Of a stretch of 64,000 bases of DNA, positions 42,941 through 54,132 are shown piece after piece (position 1 is the first letter of the stretch; every line of letters starts with the position of its first letter). This DNA is from Carposina sasakii (taxonomy: Eukaryota > Arthropoda > Insecta > Lepidoptera > Carposinidae), in assembly GCA_014607495.2 (NCBI GenBank), contig CP053171.1, positions 1,364,001 through 1,428,000 on the forward strand, written 5' to 3'. Under the pieces are notes generated by a model, which was given only the letters and a program-made list of their open reading frames with translations, was not told the origin of the DNA and made no database searches. Made by a program: the position numbers and the translations under genes.

Positions 42941-43483
42941 TTATGAAAAGTAAATACTTGGCGACGCCACCAAAATGTGCCGGTGAGACAACTTCTTAAA
43001 GGCACAGTCACATCTGCTAACAATAGCTATGAGCCGCGATTGCGCGCTTCAACTGGGTCACTGCATGCAGAATAGATAGCGCAGGGAGAGGCAGAAGTGA
43101 CGAAATTGTGTAGGTATGTTATCTATCTATGCTAGATCCATTATGGGTGTATTTATTTTGTTTTTAAAATATATTAACGTTATATCAAATAGAAGTTTAA
43201 GTTATAATATGTTACTAGTAAAACGAGAAATAAAGAATTTTAAACATACATTTGATCTAAAAGTATTTTAAATAAATCTTACGTAAATAGAGTAACAGGT
43301 GATAATCAATTTATAACTCTTGATATATCTGGAAAGAAATTTATTTATAAAATTAAGAATAGAGTAATGTATCTAACGTTATCATAGTTAAATACCTTTA
43401 CGGTTAAAGTTACGAAAAATACTACGGTTAATATTGATACGTTAACATTAAGTACCCTACTTAGTACCTAACTTTTATATCAA
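42941..43483. other. Unassigned sequence
   Basis: 43010-43110 is GC-richer (TGAGCCGCGATTGCGCGC) but not convincingly coding. Confidence 0.45.
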
Positions 43484-43742
43484 ACTAGCTTATTACCCGC
43501 GGCTTCGCCCGCAGTGGAGCCATTAAATAAGTATGAGAGATAAAGGGTAAGGGTATAATAATAGAAATGAGTCAATATCATTTTTTTATATTTCGTATTT
43601 TTTAAAAATATAAAGTACCCTATGTTACTTCTAATACCTTCAAGAGTATATGTACAAAGTTTCATGATGATCGGTTAAGTAGTTTTTGCGTGAAAGCGTA
43701 ACAAACAAACTTACATTCGCATTTATAATGTTATAGTAGGGA
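43484..43742 (-). mobile_element. Helitron type 4, full length (259 bp)
   Basis: On the minus strand A then TCCCTACTATAACATTATAA at 43742, ending GCGGGCGAAGCCGCGGGTAA...GCTAGT at 43484, then T. TC start, GC-rich hairpin and CTAGT end between A and T are exact Helitron features. Confidence 0.9.
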
Positions 43743-44136
43743 TAGTCAATAAAAATAAAAACTATAGGAAGCAGCTGTGAATAGTTGTTATTCAATCGGA
43801 ATCAGAGAAGATAGCATAGCATAGAGCTATTTTAATTTAATAATATTATGACTCTCGTAGAAATAGGTAACAATAAAAAAAATTGCCGGTACAATCTCAA
43901 CATCAACCAACTGTCCTATCTACACTCACATAATCTTAGACAATGCATGAGTCGGCCAGGAAAATCGATAGCTCGGTGAACGACCGCGCTTCGTCCGGGA
44001 CACTGGGAAGCCAAGGCCAGTCTGCGCTAGCGGCTCAAATTAGACACAAGACAAGACATTACCTAGACATTACCTGTGTATCACAAATCAAATAGTTTAT
44101 TATAGTTTTTATTTGTATTTATCTATGTACTTTATT
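43743..44136. other. Unassigned sequence
   Basis: No supported feature. Confidence 0.5.
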
Positions 44137-44216
44137 TGGAAAAAATTCTTCACCCGAGTGGGAATCGAACCCACGACCTCTGCATACCGTGCTAGTTGCT
44201 CTAACCACTGAGCTAC
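44137..44216 (-). mobile_element. SINE-1, partial
   Basis: GAGTGGGAATCGAACCCACG and CTAACCACTGAGCTACAT in minus orientation. It ends where family D begins. Confidence 0.75.
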
Positions 44217-44345
44217 ATTACTTGTAGTAATGCAATCTAAGTGTCAAGGGCTGGAATTGTGAGGCACCGAAAAGTCTAATGGTGGATCGAAACTGTTAGT
44301 ATGACATTAGCACTCTATGTATACATCTTATTCCTCTCTGGTTCT
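44216..44345 (+). repeat. Family D repeat copy
   Basis: Opposite orientation to 7655-7790; here CACTCTATGTATACATC lacks the 6-bp CGAGTA seen in the other copy. Confidence 0.65.
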
Positions 44346-44376
44346 GGCTACCACCTTCCGGGAACACAGCCACGTG

Positions 44377-44787
44377 TAGGGTTACCATATCTCAGGATTT
44401 GTCCTGAGATTTCAGGATTTTTCTACTTTTCTCAGGATTGCGGCCGGATTTTTCAAATCTCGTGATATTACAGGATTTTTAAAGATCTCTTTAATTAAAA
44501 GTTAAACCATCTAAAAATAATCTTCTTTTGGTAACAATTTAACAGTTAAAATCTATAGTTATCTATCCAAGTGAAACAAACTAAAAATAATCTTTTGGTA
44601 ACAACCCGGTTGCTTTGAGTGCGATGTACAATTTGCAAAAGCGTGAGCTAGATCCGCAGTGTATAAAACTATAATAATACGTTTTTAAGAGAAAAAAAAA
44701 TTCTTAAACTGTATAAAATCTCAGGACTTTTCCATGGAAATCAGGCCTTTTCTCCGGTCTTATTGATTTTTTCATCTGGTAACCCTA
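44377..44787. mobile_element. hAT-type MITE (411 bp)
   Basis: TAGGGTTACCA (44377-44387) and TGGTAACCCTA (44777-44787) are perfect inverted ends. Flanks GCCACGTG (44369-44376) and GCCACGTA (44788-44795) give an 8-bp duplication with one change. Subterminal CTCAGGATT/AATCCTGAG motifs repeat. No ORF. Confidence 0.88.
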
Positions 44788-44795
44788 GCCACGTA

Positions 44796-45076
44796 TATAC
44801 ATATATGTATATACCTACCTACTATCTACCTACATTTCCACGTGGTCATCACACTTCACACCCTCATTTAAAGTTTAAATTGACTATATAACAACCCATT
44901 TGGTTTCAAGAGTCCTTTGTGCTAAGCTGTTTGCTCACTAACGACCTGTTTTATCGTGGGGTGTTTTGAAGTTATTCTATTCTTATTTGTCGTTTTAAAT
45001 AATGACGAAATATTTTATAACAAATAGGAATTACTAGTGATAACCGGACACGTGTACTGCAGAAAATAATTACAAC
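44796..45076. other. Unassigned sequence
   Basis: No supported feature. Confidence 0.5.
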
Positions 45077-45209
45077 ACTAGTGGACGCCCGCGACTCGGT
45101 CCGCATGGACTACAGAAAAAACAAAATGTCGAAATTATTCGGCATAAAAACATTTTCCCGGGATAAAAAGTAGCCTATATGTTATGTGGGACCTGTTACA
45201 ATATATTAC
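45077..45209 (-). mobile_element. Helitron type 1, 3' half
   Basis: Begins ACTAGTGGACGCCCGCGACT (reverse of the 3' terminus) and runs to about CTGTTACAATATATT, then stops. The ORF at 45179-45361 partly overlaps it and is not convincing. Confidence 0.8.
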
Positions 45210-45565
45210 TAAGATTATTTTTTGGAATAAACTTTAAAGCTCCCGTTACCGCAAGAATTTCGGGAATCCTACGCCGAGTAATCTTGGTTGTGCGTCATCT
45301 GTCAGTAACTGAATTATTGGCTCGAAAAATATATTACTTTAGAAAACTTTTAGGTAAGTAATGATATCCACATCGAAGCAAGCCCTGGAGTGGATTCCCC
45401 AAGGAACGGTTAAACGTGACCATTCTAAGTAGACCTGGCTGCAAGTGCAGAGGTGAGGAAGCTCAAAACGAGTAGGATAGCGGAAAACTAATGAGGCCTT
45501 CTGCTTCATCTACGGGACACAGAAACTTAAGTGAACGTTGTTTCCACAGACCAGGCTGTGATATA

Positions 45566-45829
45566 CAGGATGTAACAGAGCGGGTATGTTAAGCGAAAAG
45601 CTATGTACATAGCCCACTATACAGAACCTATTTTGAGAATTAATTTGAGACTCGAAATCACATGTTTATTTTTCAAGATTATATGAACATTCCTGAGTTG
45701 TTTAGGAATTCTTCATACTATCTGGAATAATAAACATGTGATTCCGAGTATGAAATTCTGAGGTTAGGTTCCTTTTAGAAGGCTATTTACATAGCTTTTC
45801 GCATAACATACCCCTCTACTTACACCCTG
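45566..45829. mobile_element. Family B MITE, full length
   Basis: TA then CAGGATGTAACAGAGCGGGT to ACTTACACCCTG then TA; 264 bp. Confidence 0.85.
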
Positions 45830-45831
45830 TA

Positions 45832-46318
45832 TAGGTATTTTTTTTTTTAACTACGTTGTATGACTTATTCTTAATTGTACACAAAAGCTAATGTACATAA
45901 GGAAAATTTCACTCTAAAAGATATGTCCTCTATCGAACCAGCATCAGTATACCTACATTAAAACAGCCTGTAATTTTGTAAATATGAAATTAATTTCTCG
46001 GTTTACACGACAAAACGGCTGAACGGATCTTATTAAAATGATATTGGAGATCCAGGAAAAAACGAAGGAAAAATAATTCGTAAAATTTTCAGTATTTATT
46101 CTCCACGTGCAAGAAATAAATAGAGTTTTCTATTTCATCACAGTTTCAACCCCGCTTTTGCCACCCCGAGGGAACATTTGAAGATTCCGGAATATAAAGT
46201 ATACGGGGTAAACAAACATACAGTGAAATAAAATCCAGTTAGTTTTATTTATGTATTTTCTAAAATACTTGTATGCAAAATTACTATCAAAACCTTATTA
46301 TAGGTACATATTTAAAAA
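45832..46318. other. Mostly unassigned
   Basis: CAAAACGGCTGAACGGATCT (46011) is a Helitron- or LINE-like phrase without ends. Confidence 0.4.
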
Positions 46319-46412
46319 CTTGTACATCTCAACTATACCCTCAAAATTGGTCAGAAGTGGCACCACGTGGTTCTATCGGCCCTTGGTGCTCTGCCTACCC
46401 CGTAAGGGATAA
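46319..46412 (+). mobile_element. RTE-tailed repeat, 3' part
   Basis: TTGTACATCTCAACTATACC to CTACCCCGTAAGGGATAAA; the TATG tail is missing. Confidence 0.75.
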
Positions 46413-46514
46413 AACCTAAGAAACCATTTGATACTAAACCAAATTCTCTCATTTTTTTCACATGTCCTAATCATAGTTACTAAATATATCCCTTTTCTTC
46501 ATAAAACACTTCAG

Positions 46515-46605
46515 CGTATATCCCACGTGGTAAGCCTACTGCCGCCTTTCGGGCAGAAATATAATAAATTATTTAGAGTCCACTAACGAATCCAAAAGGG
46601 AAAGT
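46515..46605. repeat. Family F repeat, right part
   Basis: ATCCCACGTGGTAAGCCTAC and TGCCGCCTTTCGGGCAGAAA match 34845-34900. Confidence 0.6.
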
Positions 46606-46675
46606 TATCAAGAAAAATAACTAATACGAGTATTACATAAATTCTACTCAACTTCTTCTATGTTTTGTTATAATA

Positions 46676-46760
46676 AAAGACTACGCCTTTGTACTATTTC
46701 TTTTACAACTTACTGTCTATGATAAAAATTTATGTGTACAATAAAGAATACTAAGAATAC
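46676..46760 (+). mobile_element. LINE 3' UTR scrap
   Basis: TACGCCTTTGTACTATTTCT and GTGTACAATAAAGAATACTA resemble the ends at 50628-50735 and 53437-53565. Confidence 0.5.
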
Positions 46761-47419
46761 TAAGACTATATAGATATAGGTATAAATAAAGCTCGCTAGT
46801 CTCACATTCAAAATAACCCAAACATATACGTGATATAACATAAATAAAAGATACCCAGTGATATCTGTACGACCTGAGATAAGGCCACGGACGCTCCATT
46901 TAGGCTACAGTTTGCTGCCTTGACATACATAAACCCTCATTATTATTAATCTTTGACTCAAATTTCAAGCACACTCAACGATCGACAAATCTTATTTATT
47001 ATGTCAAAGATAACAAAGAAGTATTACTTACTCTCACTGGCCCCTTATTACGTATAAAAACAATGCAAAAGCAAAAATCATACAATTTTCGGTAGTCGCT
47101 AGAATTCAATCACAAAGGAATCACCGCCGCATGCCTTTACATCGAAAACTCCGCCATCTCTAGTGATCGTACCAATATTACAAATGTGGAATTTTGAGAA
47201 TATAACACTATGTATATATTTCTCTTTTCTCTAAAATTGTCGTAACCTACGGATTTTGATGGAACCAGACATGCTCATTACTTAGCCCTGCTTCCAGCAA
47301 ATCTAAAGACATCTCTTTCTTTCGACGTCAATGCCAGACACCATTTCGTGCTATTTCGATTTAAAACTAGATTTACGTATTTGCTGCTAGTGAACATAAA
47401 AAAAAATACAAACGAAGCT
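46761..47419. other. Unassigned sequence
   Basis: Low-complexity AT stretches; no supported gene. Confidence 0.45.
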
Positions 47420-47432
47420 GCGGGTATAATAC

Positions 47433-47619
47433 CTACATACATAACCTCACGCCTATATCCCATAGGGGTAGGCAGAGACTACAGATCTCCATTTATTACG
47501 TTCCAAACATACCTCTTTCGCCTCATCCACATTCATTAACATCTTCATACATGCTCGCCAGTTTCGGGTGCTCTTGACTAGCCCTTTTTTTAGCACATCC
47601 CCAATTTGGTCTATGTAGG
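47433..47619 (-). pseudogene. RTE LINE, 3' segment
   Basis: The minus strand from about 47619 reads YIDQIGDVLKKGLVKSTRN, then WRACMKMLMNVDEAKEVC, then NKWRSVVSAYP, followed by the RTE 3' end and (TATG)-type tail at 47433. It is the C-terminus of an RTE-clade reverse-transcriptase ORF. The tail sits next to the left copy of the 13-bp duplication (47420-47432). It joins an oppositely oriented 5' segment at about 47619/47620. Confidence 0.85.
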
Positions 47620-47823
47620 AATTATAAGTGGCGTGACTTTGCGAGATAGAGTGAGAAATAGTGTGGTAAGAGAATTATGCGGTGTGAAAGAGGACGTAGT
47701 GACAAGGATAGAGACAGGTATGCTTCGATGGTTTGAACATATAGAAAGAATGGATGGAAGACGATTAACGAAAGAGATATATATGGCAGAAGTGAATGGC
47801 TATGCTGGGAGAGGTCGCCCTAG
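47620..47823 (+). pseudogene. RTE LINE, inverted 5' segment
   Basis: The plus strand reads VTLRDRVRNSVVRELCGVKE, then IETGMLRWFEHIERMDGRRL, then GYAGRGRPRR, stopping at 47823. In RTE ORFs this block is followed directly by the (T)Y(I/V)DQIGD block, which is here on the minus strand at 47619. The two pieces are thus one ORF whose 5' part is flipped. GCGGGTATAATAC follows at 47824-47836. Confidence 0.85.
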
Positions 47824-47836
47824 GCGGGTATAATAC

Positions 47837-48127
47837 ATATACATACATACATATAATCACGCCTTTACGAGTATCCCTTACGGGTAGGCAGAGCACCAAG
47901 GGCCGATAGAACCACATGGTGCCACTTCTGACCAATTTTGAGGGTATAGTTGAGATGTAAAAGTTCAGTTAGTAGTGACAGGTGGTCAGCCCGTCACCTA
48001 CAAAACACCAAAACCCTCTTGTCCCTCTACTGACTTGTACAGTATGCCCGGGAAGAGAAGCAGCTGTAGTATACGTTTTTTTTTTCACTCCCAGAGCAGC
48101 ATAGAAGTATAATATATATAATAGTAA
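47837..48127 (-). mobile_element. RTE-tailed repeat, full copy, with 13-bp target duplication
   Basis: (TACA)n tail, then the usual body to CAGAGCAGCATAGAAG near 48108 and about 20 AT-rich bases. GCGGGTATAATAC lies on both sides (47824-47836 and 48128-48140). Near its tail it carries an extra CGAGTA (47868-47873) that the other copies lack. Confidence 0.85.
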
Positions 48128-48144
48128 GCGGGTATAATACTTAA

Positions 48145-50242
48145 TTATACTCGTATTTACGGATCAAGCAAGCCTTCAACAATATTAAAATAAATTGTGT
48201 GTTATCGTGCCTATAGGCATTTAGAAATAACTAATATGCACTTAGGCTCATCAATGAAATTAATTAATTTACGGCATCAGAGCAAACCCAAAGTAACAAA
48301 TAATTAATTAGTTTTATGTTGCTGGTGTTATGATGAATGTTGATGTTTGTATTTAAATATTTGTTTCTATTTATCCTGTGAGTGCCGATGCGGGGCTTAT
48401 TATCTGACTACGTAAACAGTGATGAAGAAGAATTTGTCATGCTTATGAGTCGATTTTACTCGGGCATTTCTGAATACTGCACTTGTTATTTTGTTTGTTA
48501 AATTTGTATTGTATTAGGTAATGTAATGGACTAATTTTTCATGTTCGTAAGCTTAGTATGGGCAAGATACAGATCACTTTGTGTGTAATTTGCATAATCG
48601 CGACCTACTGGGCATTCAATTACCTTAGTAATCAAGGGTCACGAACAATAAGGGATTATGTCTTCATTCTAATTAAATAGATTTGCAGTTTGGCTATTTA
48701 TGACCGTGTGTGCATGGAGGTCCTACGATGCGGGGATCTTTAGTTCCTTACTGTGACATTACTTTTACATCAGCTAAACAGCTGATGAAGAAGACTCTAA
48801 AATTAATGTTACTTCGGGAATTCTGTAAATGCATTACGTAAGACAAACTCGTGACCTTAAGGTACCCGGGCATTCTCGATAAGCTAGCAATAATAAAACC
48901 ATCTGTCCTCGTATTGTTACGACAAAACAAAATGTGGCATTGTTAGCGTCATGGATGTAGCTTCAAATCCTACGGAGATCATGGGGATGGTTCTACGTGC
49001 AGCATTTTAGCCCTACGAGGCTGGCATTGTCCCGTGAATTTAAGCCAGTTAATGACTCTAACTCCACGACCGTGTTGAAAAAAATCCTCACACACAGGTG
49101 AAGGTACATCTTGTACAAAATTCGTTCTACAGGAAACAGCTATAGCAGGTAGGGTTCAAAATGGCACGTTTTTATACAAGATCTTAAGTTACCCCTTACA
49201 TGTGTTTTTGTACCACAGATAATGTTTGTAACTTATTTAATGACAATATAGCATGACATGAAGAAGCTGAATTAATACAATTTATTACATTATTTTGACT
49301 GTAAAGTACCTTCAGTTGCATTCCTGCGTATTGGTAATGGTATATATCTTTATAAACAACTAGTTTGTTGCACAAATCGATACAAAATATTGTGGCTCTT
49401 TCGTTCTGTATCAAGAACTAAAGAACTTTATAGAAACATTTGTGAGCAGTAACACTATCGTATAACTCAACACAATTGTTCAGCATTTTAGTATTTGCCT
49501 GGCTGTCACTTGCACCCTGTATACTAGTAGGGCGTCGTCGCGATGTTTAGCCGTAAAGGTAATAAACCTTGACACACTGACTGAGATTTACGTAAAAGAA
49601 CGCCCTCTGAGCCAGAATCAGAGGTGAGTTACCAGAAGAAAACTTTTTCAAAGATAAATCTATGCATTATTTTATAAAGGGTTTATACTTGCTTTTAATA
49701 CGAATAGGTTTATCACAAAAAAAATCGACACCTTAAAGGAAAAATAGAAGTAAATATTAAATTAGACCCTGCTGATTTCTTAATCTCACTTTTTTTCTGC
49801 TATGCTGGAGGAAATCTTTTATAGAGATAAGACGTGTTTGTATGCAATTATTTTATTAGTTTTTCTGTACTATTTACTATAGTAGTAGTGTATTATATGA
49901 AATAAAATATTAACTTTAACCTAAATTTAAAATATTATATGTTTGAATAAAATATTTAATATTTATAAGTAAGTCGTATTTAAAATTTAATCGAAATTAA
50001 TATCATCTGTTTTTATTACTGTCCAGTAATATTAAATTATTAGTTCCAATTAAATAAATAAAATGATCTTCAAATTATATTAAGTATTAATTTTCCTCGT
50101 ATTTATGAAATGTTATTCAAAAAATTTATGACTACGTTCAGGGAACTTTAATTTTATACTGATTGTTTCATGTAAATCGGGATACACGAAATGAATATAT
50201 ATTATGTACCTATATAGGTACCATACCTACAACCATCGGTAA
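48145..50242. other. Mostly unassigned, family E scraps
   Basis: 48380-48400 (GAGTGCCGATGCGGGGCTTA) and 48720-48900 (GATGCGGGGATCTTTAGTTC, CGATAAGCTAGCAA) are diverged family E pieces. 49790-49890 resembles a LINE UTR (GGAGGAAATCTTTTATAGAG). No gene is supported. Confidence 0.4.
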
Positions 50243-50735
50243 CTTTCTGAGTTTGAGTTGAATACAGCTTCACTGTTAAAAACTCCTCGACATCAATCTG
50301 CCACCTATGACTACTCCTTCACTGTGTATGCAGTTAAGCTGTGGAATTAACAGTATTCGAGATTGTCGTACAATTGGAAATTTTAAGAAAAAATTAAAGG
50401 ATCATTACCTCTCGCTTCCTTGATAGGTCTGCAGTCATTGCATTATAATTTCTTCTCTTTTTTGTCATCTGTCCCACTATGTATTATGTAAGTATGTCCT
50501 TTTTATTATTTATTTTATATTAAGTAATTAGTATTTATTGTTATTGTAAGTTTTTGGTGTGTATATTTATTTTATCATTATGTACACATATAATCCACCT
50601 ATATATATATTTTCTCTCTATCCCAACTGGTTTGCTGGAAGAAATCTATTTAAGAGATAAGCTCGCCTTTGTACATTATCTATGTTATATAATTACCTGC
50701 TATATATTTTCTGTGTACAATAAAGAATAAAGTTG
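50243..50735 (+). pseudogene. LINE ORF end with frameshift, plus 3' UTR
   Basis: TPRHQSATYDYSFTVYAVKL-WN reads in one frame, then NSIRDCRTIGNFKKKLKDHY and LSLP stop in another; they meet after a 2-base shift at about 50342. The xLWNS...FKKKLK-HYL pattern is the usual end of Jockey/CR1-type LINE ORF2. The UTR carries GCTGGAAGAAATCTATTTAA and ends GTGTACAATAAAGAATAAAG. The catalytic domain is missing. Confidence 0.7.
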
Positions 50736-50757
50736 TCTGAGTTGACATTTAGTATAA

Positions 50758-51060
50758 ACTAGTGGACGCCCGCGACTCCGTCCGCGTGGACTACAGAAAA
50801 AACAAAATGTCGAAATTAACCGGGATATAAACATAGCTTATATGTTAAGTGGGGCCGAAAACTGCATCGAAATCGGTTCAGCCGTTGCTGAGATTAGCTT
50901 GCACAAACGCACAGACAAACCGACAAACAGACAAAAATTCCAAAAATCATCGTTTTGGGTCCTATTGCGTTGATAAAGGTCTCCTATAATATATATTTTT
51001 TTCATATATCCTCCATGTACAGACAGCGATCCGTTACATTTTTATTATATGTATAGAAGA
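50758..51060 (-). mobile_element. Helitron type 1, full length (303 bp)
   Basis: On the minus strand A then TCTTCTATACATATAATAAA at 51060, GTCTGTTTGTCGGTTTG inside, and GTCGCGGGCGTCCACTAGT at the 3' end (50758), then T. It is the reference empty copy for the nested insertion at 26300. Confidence 0.92.
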
Positions 51061-51083
51061 TAGGTCGTACGTTATACATATAA

Positions 51084-51200
51084 AAGTAGAGGACATCTAC
51101 GACTTCGTCCACGTAAACTTCAGAGTTCCCATTTTTTCAAAGATTTTGGGAAATTCATTCCCAAAATGTCATAAAAATAAACTCTATAAGTTTTTTTTAG
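51084..51200 (-). mobile_element. Helitron type 2, 3' scrap
   Basis: GTAGAGGACATCTACGACTT and GTCCACGTAAACTTC are the decayed reverse of the 9417-9607 3' end. Confidence 0.5.
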
Positions 51201-51257
51201 ACCAGCAGTTTAAGATGTGTGTTGATTCGTTTGCTGTATATAGAGTATGCATTTATA

Positions 51258-51628
51258 CAGGGTGATTTTTGGTCGTCAACGTTCCCGAAAACTACGGAAT
51301 CTCCTCATCATCACGATCATTTTTCTCCATGGAAGCATACCTGGGAAGTATCTGGTTTCCAAAATATTAGGGTCCAAAGTTGAGTAAATAGACTGCGTTT
51401 TTCTGCATAAATGCACATAGACGCGCGTAGCAGGATTTTTTCACGAAAAATAATTAATATCTGTCTATAAAAAAACTAACATAAACACTAGACACTATAA
51501 ATTTCGCACGATCAAGGAATTTAATTTTTTTTTTTTTTTTAAAAAAATTTTCCCAGCATTTTTTTTGGCATAAACTTACTTTATTTCATGTAAAGAATAC
51601 GTACTCTTCGTTAAAGGTGGCCACAGAT
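51258..51628 (+). mobile_element. Family A MITE, right tip decayed
   Basis: TA then CAGGGTGATTTTTGGTCGTC and all internal landmarks to CGTTAAAGGTGGCCACA; the CACCCTG tip is lost. Confidence 0.85.
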
Positions 51629-51782
51629 AAACATCGGATCAAAATGATGATTTTAAAAAATATTGCACTACTGTTTGTTCCAAATAAAAATTATTTAAAT
51701 ATCGGCGCAATAAAGTAATTAATTCTAATAATATATTAACAGTTAATAATTAATAATATATTATATATAAGATTGTTTAGTT

Positions 51783-52022
51783 GTGGGCAGGGCACATAGC
51801 TCGAAGAACTTTACTGATGGCCGATGGAGTCGGAAAGTTCTAGAGTGGATGCCACGTATCGGCAAACGCAGCGTGGGAAGGCCACCCGCGAGGTGGACGG
51901 ATGACCTGGCCAAGGTTGCGTGCGTCGGTTGGATGCAGGCTGCTTCCGACCGGTCGGAGTGGAGGTTATTGGGGGAGGCCTATGTCCAACAGTGGACTTC
52001 TCAGGGCTGTAAATGATGATGA
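51783..52022 (+). pseudogene. LINE ORF C-terminus
   Basis: WAGHIARRT (from 51783) then, after a small frame-shifting insertion near 51810, DGRWSRKVLEWMPRIGKRS, VGRPPARWTDDLAKVACVGW and LLGEAYVQQWTSQGCK, TGA at 52014-52016, followed by a TGATGAT tail. It matches 32820-32984 and the scrap at 13695. Last ~75 codons of a non-LTR retrotransposon ORF; no reverse-transcriptase core. Confidence 0.85.
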
Positions 52023-52371
52023 TTAAGATTGTTATTTTATTTTTCAGTGCGATGACTCATATAATTAATCTAAGCCTAATTATTTGAATCTGTGAAAACG
52101 AATTCCTGAATTTCCACATTATTTTTAGTACTCTAATGGCAATAAACGTTCGTAAATTCATCTATGTTAAACGCAGCCTTACGCCAAGAGAGCACACGCT
52201 TATTTTCTAACCTCTTGACCTTTCCCTGAAGACTGTGAAATAACTGTTTTGAGATTTTGAGAACTCGAGTGATGACTTTTAGTTGTTTAAAAACAGATGC
52301 CTGAAGTGTTACAAAGCTTTCAACCTTTCAACACTCCGTGATTGTCTCATATATTTTTTTATTTGTCCAGC
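52023..52371. other. Unassigned sequence
   Basis: No supported feature. Confidence 0.5.
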
Positions 52372-52812
52372 ACCAGTAGCATGCCGTCCGCGACTCACGT
52401 AAATAGCGCTTTTTGTGTCGCCTAAATGTCAAAATTCGCGACAAACTGACGTTTCACACGTCAAGCTGATATTGAAACCCGCGTCACGCCGCGCGCAATA
52501 TACTCGTATAACCCGCGGTTGCGAGCATGGCGCTTAAATTCACGCGGGGTCTTATCGCTAATTTTGACATTTCCTGTGACTGTATATCAATTCAATTACC
52601 GATTCAGTGTTGAACGTAATAAAGTTAATTTTACTTTCGCAATGGTAGCACCACTTCCAAAAAGACGTTGTCAAAAAGTTGTCCAAAAGACGCGTGGCGC
52701 GTGGGTTCAGAATCTCTGTTATTGCCTTGCTCGCATTTGGTTACTGGAAACACGCGCGCGGTTGATAAAATAACCCGCGTCTCGTTTTTTTCCATGCTAC
52801 CAGTGCAGGAAA
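52372..52812. other. CpG-rich block with inverted tips
   Basis: CACCAGTAGCATG (52372) and CATGCTACCAGTG (52793-52805) are near-inverted (11 of 13). ACCCGCG recurs at 52479, 52511 and 52773. A plus frame MVAPLPKRRCQKVVQKTRGA begins at 52642 and ends after 43 codons at TAA. TTCAGTG upstream (52603) could be an arthropod initiator. It may be an old TIR element or a promoter/first exon. Neither reading is secure. Confidence 0.3.
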
Positions 52813-53436
52813 GAGACTTGATTTTGTGTGTACGCATAATTATGTACATCAATTGTCATTCTTATTAAAATTATTGAAATTACATGTATTTTTAATTTAC
52901 GCTCCTTATATTTTTTTCTGCCTTCATTATTAAAATAACGAATTACGTTTTAGGAAAAAAACTTGCCCCTCTGATCGTTGAACTAAATAGTCTCTTAAAA
53001 TAGCTTTAGTTATTACAATAATAGGCTTACAAACATAACGCTCTATAACAACGCGACATTTCTAACCTATCCGAGTCACGCCAATAGGCATGATACGAAA
53101 ACCTCCTATACTTTATTTCGTCAATAAAGTCACCTTTTACAGGCGCCAGTGTTCTTGTAACTCTAACACTGGCCTATTCAATTGATGTAGTTCTATAAAA
53201 CTCCGTGGGACTTCGTTATTGGCAGCAGTAGCCCATTCGAAATGGCGACGTGGCGCCTGCGACCTTGACTTTATCCGTGGTTGGATATCAAAATACTTTG
53301 GCACCGAAGTGTGCCAAAAAGCCACAGATTTGGTATTGACCTAGAAATCTGGACAGACAGACTTGAGAATAATGTATATATATATTATTTTGTCTCAAGT
53401 ACACATACAATAGAACATTTGCATTTAATTTTCGCT
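52813..53436. other. Unassigned sequence
   Basis: CAGGCGCCAGTG (53140) and GTGGCGCCTG (53249) form an inverted pair around a minus frame without an ATG (53137-53325). No identity. Confidence 0.35.
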
Positions 53437-53565
53437 ATGTCAAGTTGTTTACTAGAAGAAATCTCTATTAGGGATAAGCACGCCCTTGTACGTTATCATT
53501 GTAAACTGTTGTTTTTTTTTTCAGTAATATATTGTTTGTGTACAATAAAGAATAAGAGTAAGAAT
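53437..53565 (+). mobile_element. LINE 3' UTR scrap
   Basis: CTAGAAGAAATCTCTATTAG, GGATAAGCACGCCCTTGTAC and GTGTACAATAAAGAATAAGA match the end of the 50243 LINE. Confidence 0.65.
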
Positions 53566-53584
53566 ATTGTTTTTATACAATAAT

Positions 53585-54062
53585 GCGGCAGACAGATCTT
53601 CGAGATCATAAAGGAAGATCCTCGCAATCATATTTAGCATAGCAGCGTCAGATGTAAAAGATCAGTGACTGATGATGATGATCTCCGACCGTATTTCGGC
53701 CAAGGCGATCAATCTCTGCGGAGATTGGCCAGGTACGCAGGAGATATTATAGTGCACAAGTGTGTGCGCAAACACAGATGCACTCTATTCCGTTACTCTC
53801 ATAGTCCGATGGGACGGAAAGCTGACACGACCGGAGAGAGATCAGGCGCAGGACCAACGGCTTTACGTGCATTCCGAGGCACGAGCTAAGTGACAATTTT
53901 GCAACATTAAAATCTGTACATCAATCTGTAATCAGTGACTAGTTGCTAGCTCATTGCCTGAGAGTAGGTACGCCCATGAGTTCTTTGTTCGACTCTTACG
54001 ACATACACGGTAAGTGATGCAGCAGATGTAGTATTCTAGTAAAGCCTTGCATCAGAATAGGT
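53585..54062 (-). mobile_element. Family E repeat interrupted by SINE-2
   Basis: Left part 53585-53670 and right part 53941-54062 together restore the family order; the gap is filled by the SINE at 53671-53930. Confidence 0.8.
53671..53930 (-). mobile_element. SINE-2, 5'-truncated, with 10-bp target duplication
   Basis: (ATC)n tail and full body but no tRNA-like head. ATCAGTGACT is duplicated exactly at 53661-53670 and 53931-53940. Confidence 0.88.
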
Positions 54063-54132
54063 TAGCGTACATAGGATGTAGGTACGTATAAATATCTCTG
54101 TGACCTCATATAGATATAATATAAATTATATA

